Part shown: positions 1 through 6,679 of the stretch, piece after piece
Position numbering within the stretch: the first letter of the stretch is position 1
Layout: the number at the start of each line of letters is the position of its first letter
DNA from: CAIMUS01 sp046347625
GTDB taxonomy: Bacteria > Pseudomonadota > Gammaproteobacteria > Competibacterales > Competibacteraceae
DNA: 64,000 bases
Assembly (NCBI GenBank): GCA_046347625.1
Contig: JAXMFU010000001.1
Location: 1,240,001 to 1,304,000 of the forward strand
Reading direction: 5' to 3'
Translations under genes and position numbers: made by a program
The notes under the pieces: generated by a model
The model's input: only the letters and a program-made list of their open reading frames with translations
Database searches by the model: none
Told to the model about the DNA's origin: nothing

Positions 1-273
1 TAATACTTCTTTCAAAGCTTGACCGATATCGCGCTCGCTCAGCTTATCAGTGGCGGTGGCCAGGTAGCGCAATAGTGTTTCCAGGTAATCGAGTAACGTC
101 TGCTGTTCGCTCAGTTCCCGCAACAGGCTGATAATCCCCGGCAACCGCTCCGCCAGTTGCGCATCCGCAATAGGCTTCATGATCCACAGCGTGACCCGCA
201 ACAGCACCGCTCCCCGAATATCCGTATCCGCCCGGCCGGTCAGATCACACAAGGCATAGGGCAGGTGAAATAA
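1..273 (-). pseudogene. Rpn-family nuclease/transposase remnant (C-terminal part)
   Basis: Reading the minus strand from 273 gives about 91 open codons (LFHLPYALCDLTG..., then ...LRYLATATDKLSE...). This matches my recollection of the C-terminal half of Rpn-family (PD-(D/E)XK, recombination-promoting nuclease / putative transposase) proteins. A TAG stop lies immediately upstream at 274-276 and no start codon is available, so the N-terminal nuclease core is missing. The frame runs off the window edge at base 1, so the C-terminus is not seen. I read it as a 5'-truncated gene remnant; the family call rests on recognition of the conserved LPYALCDL and LRYL segments only. Confidence 0.6.
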
Positions 274-611
274 CTACTTCAGAGACTCTTATAGGTCAAA
301 CCGGCAGTGATCGGGGCAAACGTGAAGCATATAAGCGTATGATCAGAATGAATTTATTTTTTTATAGGTCAGCAGGAATTGATCCATTGACCTAAATATC
401 CTCCATATTCTGACCTTGAACGCTAACCGTGTACCAACGAGCGCCCCTGCGCGACCCTCGGAGAGTTACGCGACCCTCGGCGCGAAGTTCCCGCAGAAGA
501 CGCTGCCGAAGAGGGCATAACTCCCCCCGCCAGCCCGCCTCATTTTCCTCCCAATAATAACCCACCCGGAAAGACAATGAAGGGAACCCAGCAACCCGCG
601 ATGTACTTTCC
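274..611. other. Non-coding stretch between Rpn remnant and traL
   Basis: No convincing gene is seen here. It contains an AT-rich run near 350-365 and a short direct repeat (CGCGACCCTCGG twice, around 453-482). An 82-codon minus-strand frame crosses 392-640 but shows no recognisable domain and overlaps the start of traL. The segment probably marks the broken junction at the left end of the conjugation remnant. Confidence 0.4.
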
Positions 612-893
612 GTGGAACCTATCGAACTTCCCAACGGCATTCATGACCCTCACCGGATTCTGCTCTGGCGGGCGGATGATCTGGTGGTCTTTATCGGTGT
701 GCTGACCCTCGGGGTCATGGCCGAGCAACTCAGTCTGTGCGCCGTCGTCGCCCTGATCACCACCCGCCTGTTCCGGCGGTTCCGGGACAGCCATCCGGAC
801 GGGTTTCTGTACCACTGGGGTTACTGGCATGGTCTGTCGCCACCCCAGGGATACAGTCTGCTCAATCCCTTCAAACGGCGCTTCCTGCCGTGA
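612..893 (+). CDS. traL: TraL, type IV conjugative transfer (F-type T4SS) inner-membrane protein
   Basis: This 93-residue protein has the size and layout of TraL of F-type conjugation systems. It has a short N-terminal part with ...PHRILLW, hydrophobic stretches at about residues 22-52, the basic RLFRRFRDSHPDGFLYHW segment, and a C-terminal NPFKRRFLP tail typical of the family. TraL is a small inner-membrane component of the pilus assembly/transfer channel. The start is GTG at 612; the ATG at 601 is in another frame. The stop overlaps the start of traE in GTGA, indicating translational coupling. The gene order traL-traE-traK-traB is the F-type order, but upstream traA and downstream traV/traC are absent, so this is an isolated operon piece. 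Confidence 0.85.
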   Translation: MEPIELPNGIHDPHRILLWRADDLVVFIGVLTLGVMAEQLSLCAVVALITTRLFRRFRDSHPDGFLYHWGYWHGLSPPQGYSLLNPFKRRFLP

Positions 894-1492
894 GCGTGCA
901 GGCGTTTCTCACGACCTGGCAGGGTCTCCAGGCGGAAAACCGCTGGAGCCGACTCATCATTCTGGTGCTGGCGGTGGCGAATCTGATCGGCTGGCTGGCT
1001 GCGGTGCAGGAGGATAGCGTCGTCGTCCTGGTGCCGCCCGAGTTGAACCAGCCGATCAAAGTCGCCAGGCAGCAGGCCGATGCCGATTTCAAGCGCACCT
1101 GGGGTCTGTTCGTCGCCACCCTGCTCGGTAATGTCACGCCGGGTAACGCCGATCTGATTGTGCCGGGCCTGGAACCCCTGCTGGCGCCGAGCATCGCGCC
1201 CAAGGTCAAGCTGGCCATTGCCGAGCAACTGAGCGCCTTGCGGCAGGAGGAGGTCAGCCTGTCTTTCTCATCCAAGGCGGCCATCTACGAGGTCAGCAGC
1301 GGCAAGACCTTTATCACCGGCACGCTGCAAACCACCGGCCTCAGCGGCGCGCCCCAGCGCAGCGAGCGGACTTACGAAATGGAATTCCAGGTCGTCAACT
1401 ACCGGCCGCAACTGACCTTTATCGACGCCTATACAGGACCTCCCCGTCAACCCAATGAACGAGTCAAACCGAATGAACCGAATTCGAAGTGA
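890..1492 (+). CDS. traE: TraE, type IV conjugative transfer (F-type T4SS) protein
   Basis: About 200 residues, close to the usual TraE length (~190). One transmembrane segment lies at roughly residues 24-42 (LIILVLAVANLIGWLAAV), followed by a periplasmic domain related to VirB8. Segments such as SSGKTFITGTL and YEMEFQVVNYRPQLTFID are typical of TraE. The start GTG at 890 overlaps the traL stop; an upstream in-frame ATG at 737 lies wholly inside traL and is not used here. The 3' end overlaps traK by 38 bases. TraE is a VirB8-like inner-membrane component of the transfer channel. It appears intact although the operon is decayed downstream. Confidence 0.85.
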   Translation: MSVQAFLTTWQGLQAENRWSRLIILVLAVANLIGWLAAVQEDSVVVLVPPELNQPIKVARQQADADFKRTWGLFVATLLGNVTPGNADLIVPGLEPLLAPSIAPKVKLAIAEQLSALRQEEVSLSFSSKAAIYEVSSGKTFITGTLQTTGLSGAPQRSERTYEMEFQVVNYRPQLTFIDAYTGPPRQPNERVKPNEPNSK

Positions 1493-2318
1493 GTTGGCGT
1501 GGACCGGGCTGCTACTGGCCGGCTGGCTGGCTGTTCTGGCAGCCGCCCCGGCGCAAGCCGAAGCACCGTCACCACCGACCCGGGAAAGCGTATGCAACGG
1601 TGACCTCAGCGCCACCACCCTCAAGATGCGGCCAGGCATCAATCAACTCATCCCTGTTGCCTTGGGGCACCTCAACCGCCTGATCACACCGTTCGACCAA
1701 CCCCGGGTCACGACCGTGGATGACAAGTCCACCACACAGGTGAACGGGCGAGTGGTGTACGTCGCCACCTCCACCGAAACTCCGGTCAGCCTGTTCATCT
1801 CGCCGGAAGGCAGCGAAGAGGTCGCTTTGTCGCTGGCCCTGGTGCCATGCCGGATCGCGCCGCGCGAACTGACCCTGACGCTGGAGGGTACTCCCTTGGC
1901 CGGGGTGAAGCCGGTGGAGAAAGGTGGGCAGGCGCCGTCGAACTACCCCTACGTGGACAGCCTGGTGGATGTATTCCGCGAACTGGCGCAGAACCGGGTG
2001 CCGGCAGGCTACAACCTGCGCGCCATTGCCAAAACGGATCCAGCGATGGAGTGCCTGCTGGACGGCATCAGCCTTCAGCCCGGCCAGGTGGTGGAGGGAC
2101 AGCCGTTCATCATCTTGATCGGGGTCGCCCGCAATGCGTCAGGCGGACCGGTGGAACTCAACGAGGCCGCCTGCATGCAGCCCACGGTGGCGGCAGTGGC
2201 GGCGTGGCCGCAGGTGGCGCTGGCCGCCGGCGAGACCACGGAACTGTACATTGCCTACCGGCGGGAGGCGGTGGCAACCACCCAGGGCGCCTCGCGTCCG
2301 TCGCTGCTCAGGAAGTGA
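1455..2318 (+). CDS. traK: TraK, type-F conjugative transfer secretin-like protein
   Basis: This 287-residue protein begins with a basic region and a hydrophobic signal segment (GLLLAGWLAVLAAAPAQA), with a likely signal-peptidase site near residue 35. The body has the features of TraK/VirB9-like outer-membrane-complex proteins: ...KMRPGINQLIPVALGHLNR..., a beta-rich middle, and ...YVDSLVDVFRELAQNRVPAGY.... TraK forms the outer-membrane core with TraV and TraB. The start at 1455 lacks a clear Shine-Dalgarno sequence; ATG at 1473 (residue 7) is an equally good alternative. It overlaps traE by 38 bases and ends 3 bases before traB. Confidence 0.85.
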   Translation: MNESNRMNRIRSELAWTGLLLAGWLAVLAAAPAQAEAPSPPTRESVCNGDLSATTLKMRPGINQLIPVALGHLNRLITPFDQPRVTTVDDKSTTQVNGRVVYVATSTETPVSLFISPEGSEEVALSLALVPCRIAPRELTLTLEGTPLAGVKPVEKGGQAPSNYPYVDSLVDVFRELAQNRVPAGYNLRAIAKTDPAMECLLDGISLQPGQVVEGQPFIILIGVARNASGGPVELNEAACMQPTVAAVAAWPQVALAAGETTELYIAYRREAVATTQGASRPSLLRK

Positions 2319-2321
2319 AGT

Positions 2322-3060
2322 ATGGCGTTGGCCGCGTGGGATCGGTTGGACCCCAAGTGGAAACGGTATCTCGCCATCGGTGGTGCAGTCGCGCTGCTGG
2401 CCGTAATCCTGCTGCCCTTCCTCCAACCCGATAGCCCGAAACTCCGGGTTGGACGCGACGATACCATCCGCCAGATTCTGACCGATAAAGACCCGCGTTC
2501 GCTGGGCGTAGAGGGGCTGGCGGCGGAACTGAAGGCCATGAAAGGGGAGTTCACCACCCTGCGCCGGGATTTCGAACAATTACAAAGCGGCCAGCGCACC
2601 TCGTTGCAGCAGTTGCTGGCCAAGCAGCAGAGCGATATCGACACGGCGCTCAAGCAGACCCGGGAGTTGTAGGAAGAACTGCGGCGGTTGATCGATCGCT
2701 TCGAGCAACAGTGGCGCGCCCAGCAGAACAAACAAAATTCCCCGGCGTCCGCCACCAAGCCAGCGCCGACAGAACCGGGCAAGCCAGCGCCTACGGCGAC
2801 ACCGGTGGCGCCTACACCAAATGCCAACACCCCGCCGCCCGCATCGCCCCGAGAGGCGAAAGAACCGAAACGGCTACTGGCAGGCTGGCTGCCGGAACAG
2901 GCGGGACTGGACAAGACCCTGCCGGGCGTCCAAGCGCCGAACCTCACCCTGCCGCTCAGCGCCAGCAAAGCGCTGGCTGCCGGTGGCAGCCCACCGGCTA
3001 TCCGCACCATCAGTCAGACCGCGGCCGCGGCTGCCGGAGCGGGTGATCTCGCTGGCAAAG
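2322..3060 (+). pseudogene. traB: traB (F-type T4SS core component), broken by amber codon and 3' truncation
   Basis: Starts at ATG 2322 after an AGGA ribosome site. The first 116 residues hold a cytoplasmic tip, a transmembrane helix (residues ~15-35) and the start of a coiled coil. An in-frame TAG at 2670-2672 interrupts it; the same frame then stays open with the coiled coil (EELRRLIDRFEQQW) and a Pro/Ala-rich linker. Homology fades near 3000-3060, where a second frame reads LPERVISLAKIGSQ, suggesting a frameshift, and a REP hairpin follows at once. TraB of F is about 475 residues, so the periplasmic C-terminal domain is gone. An intact complex cannot be made from this locus alone. Confidence 0.75.
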
Positions 3061-3071
3061 ATAGGCAGCCA

Positions 3072-3137
3072 GGTAGGGTACGCATGGCGTACCTTTTTCG
3101 GGCGACGCGGTACATGATGGCACGCAGTGCGTACCCT
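3072..3137. repeat. REP-like hairpin at the traB break point
   Basis: GGTACGC (3077-3083) and GCGTACC (3087-3093) form a 7-bp stem, and a second, related GTGCGTACCC lies at 3127-3136. It belongs to a loose family of GTAGGGT...ACC hairpins scattered through the window and sits exactly where traB homology ends. Confidence 0.5.
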
Positions 3138-3158
3138 TGACGGGTCGCCTGTGCTTTA

Positions 3159-3174
3159 ATAGCATTAATGCTAT
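3159..3174. promoter_or_regulatory. Perfect 16-bp palindrome, probable toxin-antitoxin operator
   Basis: ATAGCATTAATGCTAT is a perfect palindrome ending 8 bases before the toxin start codon at 3183. HigA/XRE antitoxins usually bind such palindromes over their own promoter, so autoregulation is a reasonable inference. A TATAGT hexamer overlaps its right half (3172-3177). No Shine-Dalgarno sequence is visible before the toxin ATG. Confidence 0.55.
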
Positions 3175-3182
3175 AGTATTGC

Positions 3183-3509
3183 ATGGCTTGGATCGTTGAA
3201 ACACTGAATTCCATCGTGGACAGTGAACTTGCCGCTCTGCCTGCTGATCTGCGTGCCCGCTTCAGCCGAATTGCTTTTATGATTGAGAGCGTCGGATTGG
3301 AAAGGATGGGCGAACCACAGGTGAAGCACCTGGAAGGCCCATTATGGGAAATACGAATGATTGGCAGAGACGGCATAGCCCGCGCGCTTTACGTGACAGC
3401 CAAGGCGCAAAAGGTCGTAGTAGTGCGGGTTTTTGTGAAGAAAACCCAGAAAACACCCCGCCGGGAAATCGAATTGGCCCTGAAGCGGGCAAGAGAGGTG
3501 TTGAAATGA
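3183..3509 (+). CDS. HigB/RelE-like toxin (phage Gp49-like family)
   Basis: A 108-residue basic protein matching the phage-derived Gp49-like/HigB toxin family. Visible landmarks are ...VKHLEGPLWEIRM near residues 46-59, RALYVTAKAQKVVVVRVFVKKTQKTP near 66-92, and a C-terminal helix REIELALKRAREVL. Members of the family are ribosome-dependent mRNA endonucleases. It is first in a two-gene operon and its TGA stop overlaps the ATG of the antitoxin (ATGA), the toxin-first order typical of higBA. The palindrome at 3159-3174 is the likely operator. Activity is inferred from the family. Confidence 0.85.
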   Translation: MAWIVETLNSIVDSELAALPADLRARFSRIAFMIESVGLERMGEPQVKHLEGPLWEIRMIGRDGIARALYVTAKAQKVVVVRVFVKKTQKTPRREIELALKRAREVLK

Positions 3510-3802
3510 CACGTGTGCGTGATCTGCACGCTGAGTGGATGCAAGACCCGGCGTACAGAGCCGCCTATGACGAACTGGAACCAGAGTTTGCCTTAGCACA
3601 GGTGCTGATCGAAGCCCGTGTCAAAGCAGGTCTGACCCAGGAAGAACTCGCACAACGGATGCAAACCACCCAGTCCGCTGTCGCCCGACTGGAAGGCGGA
3701 CGGATTCACCCTTCGATGAGGACACTGGCGCGGTTTGCCAAGGCCACCGGAACTCACCTCAAAATCACCTTCGAGCCGGATATGCCCAGGCAAGCCACGT
3801 AG
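3506..3802 (+). CDS. HigA-like XRE-family antitoxin
   Basis: A 98-residue protein with a helix-turn-helix of the XRE type at about residues 42-70 (LTQEELAQRMQTTQSAVARLEGG) followed by RTLARFAKATGTHLKITF, a common ending for HigA-type antitoxins. The N-terminal part (HAEWMQDPAYRAAYDELE) also fits the family. ATG at 3506 overlaps the toxin stop, so the two are translationally coupled. It should neutralise the neighbouring toxin and repress the operon through the upstream palindrome. Confidence 0.87.
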   Translation: MTRVRDLHAEWMQDPAYRAAYDELEPEFALAQVLIEARVKAGLTQEELAQRMQTTQSAVARLEGGRIHPSMRTLARFAKATGTHLKITFEPDMPRQAT

Positions 3803-4036
3803 GTCGGGCACCGGCCGTGCCCGACGGACACCACGCCGCATCGGGGAAAGCCTGAACCGCAGATTAACGCTAATGAAGGGACTACACAGATTCTATTGGC
3901 GGCTTGGATCAGGCCATCTGTGTAATCCTTTAATCTGCGTATATCTGCGGTTCAGACAATCAGCCCGGTAGGGTGGGCACGGCCCACCTTACCTGACCGG
4001 GATGGGTGCGCATGGTGGGCCATGCCCACCCTACAG
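3803..4036. repeat. Cluster of three hairpin repeats (REP/BIME-like)
   Basis: Three inverted repeats follow each other: GTCGGGCAC...GTGCCCGAC (3802-3826); a pair of outward arms reading AACCGCAGATTAACGC and ATATCTGCGGTT (about 3855-3954); and GTAGGGTGGGCACGGCCCACC paired with GGTGGGCCATGCCCACCCTAC (about 3969-4035). Variants of the first and third recur near 5190, 24840, 30485 and 38561. They separate small gene cassettes and have no coding potential. Confidence 0.65.
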
Positions 4037-4066
4037 TTTATGTGAAGCTCCAACCAAATTGGCATT

Positions 4067-4400
4067 ATGCGCATTCCTAATGCGGAACACGCGACAGTTG
4101 ATATTCGCAAGCTGCGCGACTACTGTCTGAATCCGCAACATCCCGAAGGCAAACACAAAGCATGGTTATTTGCGGCGGCTCTGGGCATGACCGATGCCGA
4201 CGCTGAACCGCTCCGTGACTACTCTACTGCAAGTGGTCCAATCCCATAATGCAACTCTCGGTCGGCGCGATACCTACGGACAGCGCTATCAGATCGATTT
4301 TGCATTTGACTGGCTTGGTCGACGGGCCATCTTGCGAAGCGGGTGGATCATCGAACACGGATCGGATATCCCCCGTCTAACCACTTGTTATCCCCGCTGA
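4067..4400 (+). pseudogene. DUF6883-type protein, frameshifted
   Basis: The first frame (4067-4249) reads MRIPNAEHATVDIRKLRDYC, which I recognise as the start of DUF6883 proteins. After ...AEPLRDY the homology moves to another frame (from about 4211), reading LLQVVQSHNATLGRRDTYGQ and ending ...SDIPRLTTCYPR at 4400. One extra base near 4209-4212 explains the break, so it is either a true frameshift mutation or a sequence error. The function of the family is unknown; the next gene (DUF4926) is its usual companion in my experience, which argues the locus was once a two-gene unit. Confidence 0.65.
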
Positions 4401-4413
4401 GAGAAGAACGACG

Positions 4414-4659
4414 ATGAGCGATGCCATTCAACTGCTGGACGTGGTCGCGCTGACCACCAGCATCCCGGAATATGGCCTATCTCGCGGCCAAGTCGGCACT
4501 GTGGTTGATATTCTGGCCGACGGGCAAGCTTTCGAGGTCGAATTCTGTGACCGTCAAGGACGCACCTACGAATCGGTCGGATTGCGCCCGGATCAACTGA
4601 TGGTTTTGCATTTCGAACCTGTATCGCCATCGACCAAGCCGGTGACGGAACTGGTCTAA
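4414..4659 (+). CDS. DUF4926 domain protein
   Basis: An 81-residue protein with the DUF4926 layout: LLDVVALTTSIPEYGLSRGQ, then GTVVDILADGQAFEVEFCDRQG and a final valine/leucine-rich strand. These small beta-rich proteins resemble an SH3-like fold and are of unknown function, often next to DUF6883 genes as here. The start ATG 4414 lies 13 bases after the broken DUF6883 frame, with a purine-rich stretch (GAGAAGAA) upstream. This partner is intact while the upstream partner is frameshifted. Confidence 0.75.
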   Translation: MSDAIQLLDVVALTTSIPEYGLSRGQVGTVVDILADGQAFEVEFCDRQGRTYESVGLRPDQLMVLHFEPVSPSTKPVTELV

Positions 4660-4745
4660 CCCGCGTAAGGCGGAACCAGGGACGGGTTCCGCCGGAGGAG
4701 ACCTCCCTCCGGGAAAATGTCGAGCCTCGAGATTGGCCGGTGTTA

Positions 4746-4925
4746 CTATTTCGGAGGCAGGCCGGTTTGTTTGCAGAGTTCGTTGGCAGTGATGCGGTCA
4801 AACTGTCGACGGCGCTTGACGGGAATTACTTTCCGGCCGTCAGTGTAGATAGCATGATTGGCGCCCTCGCGGAGTAGGCGGAATCCATTGGCTTCGAGGT
4901 ACTTTACCAGATCACGCCGGTTCAC
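4746..4925 (-). CDS. hicA: HicA-family toxin
   Basis: About 59 residues with the HicA double-stranded-RNA-binding-like fold: RRDLVKYLEANGFRLLREG, the catalytic-type histidine in GANHAIYTDG, and KVIPVKRR.... HicA toxins cleave mRNA. I place the start at GTG 4925 (MNRRDLVKYL...), which fits family N-termini; a TTG at 4931 adds two residues and cannot be excluded. It overlaps the 3' end of the upstream hicB by 14 bases, giving the antitoxin-first order hicB-hicA. Confidence 0.85.
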   Translation of the reverse strand: MNRRDLVKYLEANGFRLLREGANHAIYTDGRKVIPVKRRRQFDRITANELCKQTGLPPK

Positions 4926-5151
4926 CGACAAGGTCGATCTCCACGGGAATTTGCTCGATCAAGGCATTGCTGGAAGGGATTTCTTTACCGAGTTCCCGGT
5001 AGGCCAGGACCATTTCGCGGAGCGCATCACGGAGCATGATTCTACATTCATCGAGATCAGCGCCCTCGGTAACCACTTCCGGCCATTCGACGATCTGACC
5101 CATATAGCCATCTGCAAGCCGAGTGTATTTGGCGGTGTAGCTACACAGCAT
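4912..5151 (-). CDS. hicB: HicB-family antitoxin
   Basis: A 79-residue protein beginning MLCSYTAKYTRLADGYMG with the HicB partial RNase H-like fold (GQIVEWPEVVTEGADLDECR, then LRDALREMVLAYRELGKEIP). The ATG at 5151 gives the canonical N-terminus; an upstream in-frame ATG at 5229 would add 26 residues that run through a REP hairpin. It is short and lacks a C-terminal helix-turn-helix. It overlaps hicA, so the pair should be co-translated, with HicB blocking the HicA active site. Confidence 0.85.
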   Translation of the reverse strand: MLCSYTAKYTRLADGYMGQIVEWPEVVTEGADLDECRIMLRDALREMVLAYRELGKEIPSSNALIEQIPVEIDLVGEPA

Positions 5152-5185
5152 ATCGTTTACCTCGCGCAGTAACCAAATCAGTATA

Positions 5186-5262
5186 GCCCGGTAGGCCGGG
5201 CACCGGATTTTCCCGACAGGCATTGCCATAAACTTGGCAAATGTCGGGCAACGCCGGCGCTT
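5186..5262. repeat. REP-like hairpin pair
   Basis: GGTAGGCCGGGCACCGG...CCCGACAGGCATTGCC and ATGTCGGGCAACGCCGGC...GCCCGACTTACAAG form related, imperfect inverted repeats between the HicBA operon promoter side and the DUF2283 gene. It is another member of the GGGCA hairpin family. Confidence 0.5.
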
Positions 5263-5279
5263 TTGCCCGACTTACAAGA

Positions 5280-5480
5280 CTATGCTGCATCACGCAGCAC
5301 TTTCTTGATGTCGACCGGATAATAACCGGCCTTCTTGGCATCCAGAATGGTGATTTCTCCAATCCCCTTTTCGATATAGCCGACATTGACGTTCCAGCTC
5401 AGGGAGATATCTCTAACAACCTTGTTCTTACTGAATTCGATAAATAGAATGTCATCGTCTTCATAGTAAATGATGTTCAT
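5280..5480 (-). CDS. DUF2283 domain protein
   Basis: A 66-residue protein of the DUF2283 type: MNIIYYEDDDILFIEFSKNK, then a middle strand region and a C-terminal GEITILDAKKAGYYPV. The ATG at 5480 has a strong GGAGG site seven bases upstream and overlaps the stop of the preceding gene (ATGA), so I prefer it over an upstream start at 5504. The biochemical role of DUF2283 is unknown; these genes often sit beside a DUF4258-like or toxin-type partner, as here, which suggests but does not prove a toxin-antitoxin-like pair. Confidence 0.8.
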   Translation of the reverse strand: MNIIYYEDDDILFIEFSKNKVVRDISLSWNVNVGYIEKGIGEITILDAKKAGYYPVDIKKVLRDAA

Positions 5481-5740
5481 TGCATATCCTCCAGTAATCG
5501 CCAATCTGTCATTACCGTTTTCACAATAACTGCTTGCTCGATAAGCGTCGCAATGCAGAGCAAGTTATCATTGCGTTCAGGGTAATGTTTGAATATCCAG
5601 GCGTTCAAATCATCCTTATGTTCGATGTTGTCGGTCTCAACCATATCGTAAACCAAACTTTCCGCTATTTCGCGCTTAGTCATGGCTTGCCTAGCATGAT
5701 CGGTCAACCAAACATTCTTGTTGAATCGCTCACTCCACAT
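5477..5740 (-). CDS. DUF4258-like small protein, partner of DUF2283 gene
   Basis: An 87-residue protein: MWSERFNKNVWLTDHARQAM followed by TKREIAESLVYDMVE, a WIFKHYPERNDNLLC segment and VIVKTVMTDW. The TDHARQAMTKR...VKTVM pattern resembles DUF4258/RelE-like small proteins in which a conserved HA..RM-type helix is followed by strands. ATG at 5740 is preceded by AGGA at the right distance (7 bases). Its stop overlaps the start of the DUF2283 gene, so both form one two-gene operon. Function is unproven. Confidence 0.65.
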   Translation of the reverse strand: MWSERFNKNVWLTDHARQAMTKREIAESLVYDMVETDNIEHKDDLNAWIFKHYPERNDNLLCIATLIEQAVIVKTVMTDWRLLEDMQ

Positions 5741-5785
5741 TGTCATATCCTGGCTAAGGATGCTAGCAGTTGACAAAAACAGCCA

Positions 5786-6679
5786 TCATCCCGTATCCGT
5801 CTCTTCCATTGCCACGTCCACCGATACGCTCAGCGTATGCGGCCCGCCACCGCTCATGACGCCTTTCAAGGGCACGACATCGCCATAGTCGCGGCCCCAG
5901 GCCAGGATGATATGTTGCTGCGTCGGCATGCAGTCGTTGGTCGGATCGAATTCCGCCCAGCCGATAGGCGGTAGATAGACCGCCAGCCAGGCATGGGAGG
6001 CGTCGGCTCCGATCAGGCGGGGTTGTCCCGGCGGTGGCAGCGTTTCTATATAGCCACTTATATAGCGCACCGCCAGCCCCAGGGAACGCAGGCAGCCGAT
6101 CGCCAGATGGGCAAAGTCCTGACACACGCCCCGCCGGTTCTCCAGAACTTCGATCAAAGGTGTCGCCACGGTGGTGAAATGCGGGTCGTAGGTAAATTCT
6201 TGATGAATCCGGTGGGTCAGATCCAGCGCCGCCGCCAGCAGCGGCCGTCCCGGCGGAAAACTGGGCAGGGCATATTCCCGTAGCAATTCCTGCTGATCGA
6301 TGAACGGCGAAGCCAGGGTAAATTGCCGGTTCTCGATTACTTCCGGGTCGGGATCGGTGCGCAGCTTATGTACCACGTCTTCCCAGGGAGGTGAGTCGGT
6401 GTCCTCGGCAAAAAACTGCCCCCGGGTTTCGATCTTTGTCTTGATGCTGACATCGAGACTCTGGTGAATGTCATGGACGGCGAAATACAGGGTCCGGTTA
6501 CCGAAGAAATCGCGTCGTTCCTGGCTTAAGGCCGGTCGGGGGGAAATCTCGATCCGGCTTTCCCCGCAGTGCTGCCAGGTGATGTTATCGCGGGGCAACA
6601 GGCGGGCTTCGTTATGGCATAAGGCGACGGAGGTGCTATAGCTATAACGGGTATGATGGGTGACGGCGTAAACGGTCAT
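5786..6679 (-). CDS. Transglutaminase-like cysteine protease family protein
   Basis: 297 residues with the bacterial transglutaminase N-terminal beta region (residues 1-85) and a transglutaminase core. The catalytic triad is visible: Cys186 in RRGVCQDFAHL, His229 in DASHAWLAVY and Asp245 in AEFDPTND. The protein has no signal peptide, so it is probably cytosolic. Its ATG shares an A with the stop of the upstream ATP-grasp/alpha-E gene (TAATG), so the two are coupled. This neighbourhood (ATP-grasp, alpha-E, transglutaminase) has been proposed in the comparative-genomics literature as a peptide synthesis/modification module; the substrate is unknown. Confidence 0.9.
   Translation of the reverse strand: MTVYAVTHHTRYSYSTSVALCHNEARLLPRDNITWQHCGESRIEISPRPALSQERRDFFGNRTLYFAVHDIHQSLDVSIKTKIETRGQFFAEDTDSPPWEDVVHKLRTDPDPEVIENRQFTLASPFIDQQELLREYALPSFPPGRPLLAAALDLTHRIHQEFTYDPHFTTVATPLIEVLENRRGVCQDFAHLAIGCLRSLGLAVRYISGYIETLPPPGQPRLIGADASHAWLAVYLPPIGWAEFDPTNDCMPTQQHIILAWGRDYGDVVPLKGVMSGGGPHTLSVSVDVAMEETDTG

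Noticed and set aside
392..640. 82-codon minus-strand frame before traL
   Set aside because: No family features, overlaps the traL start, and GC-rich low-complexity content explains the open frame.
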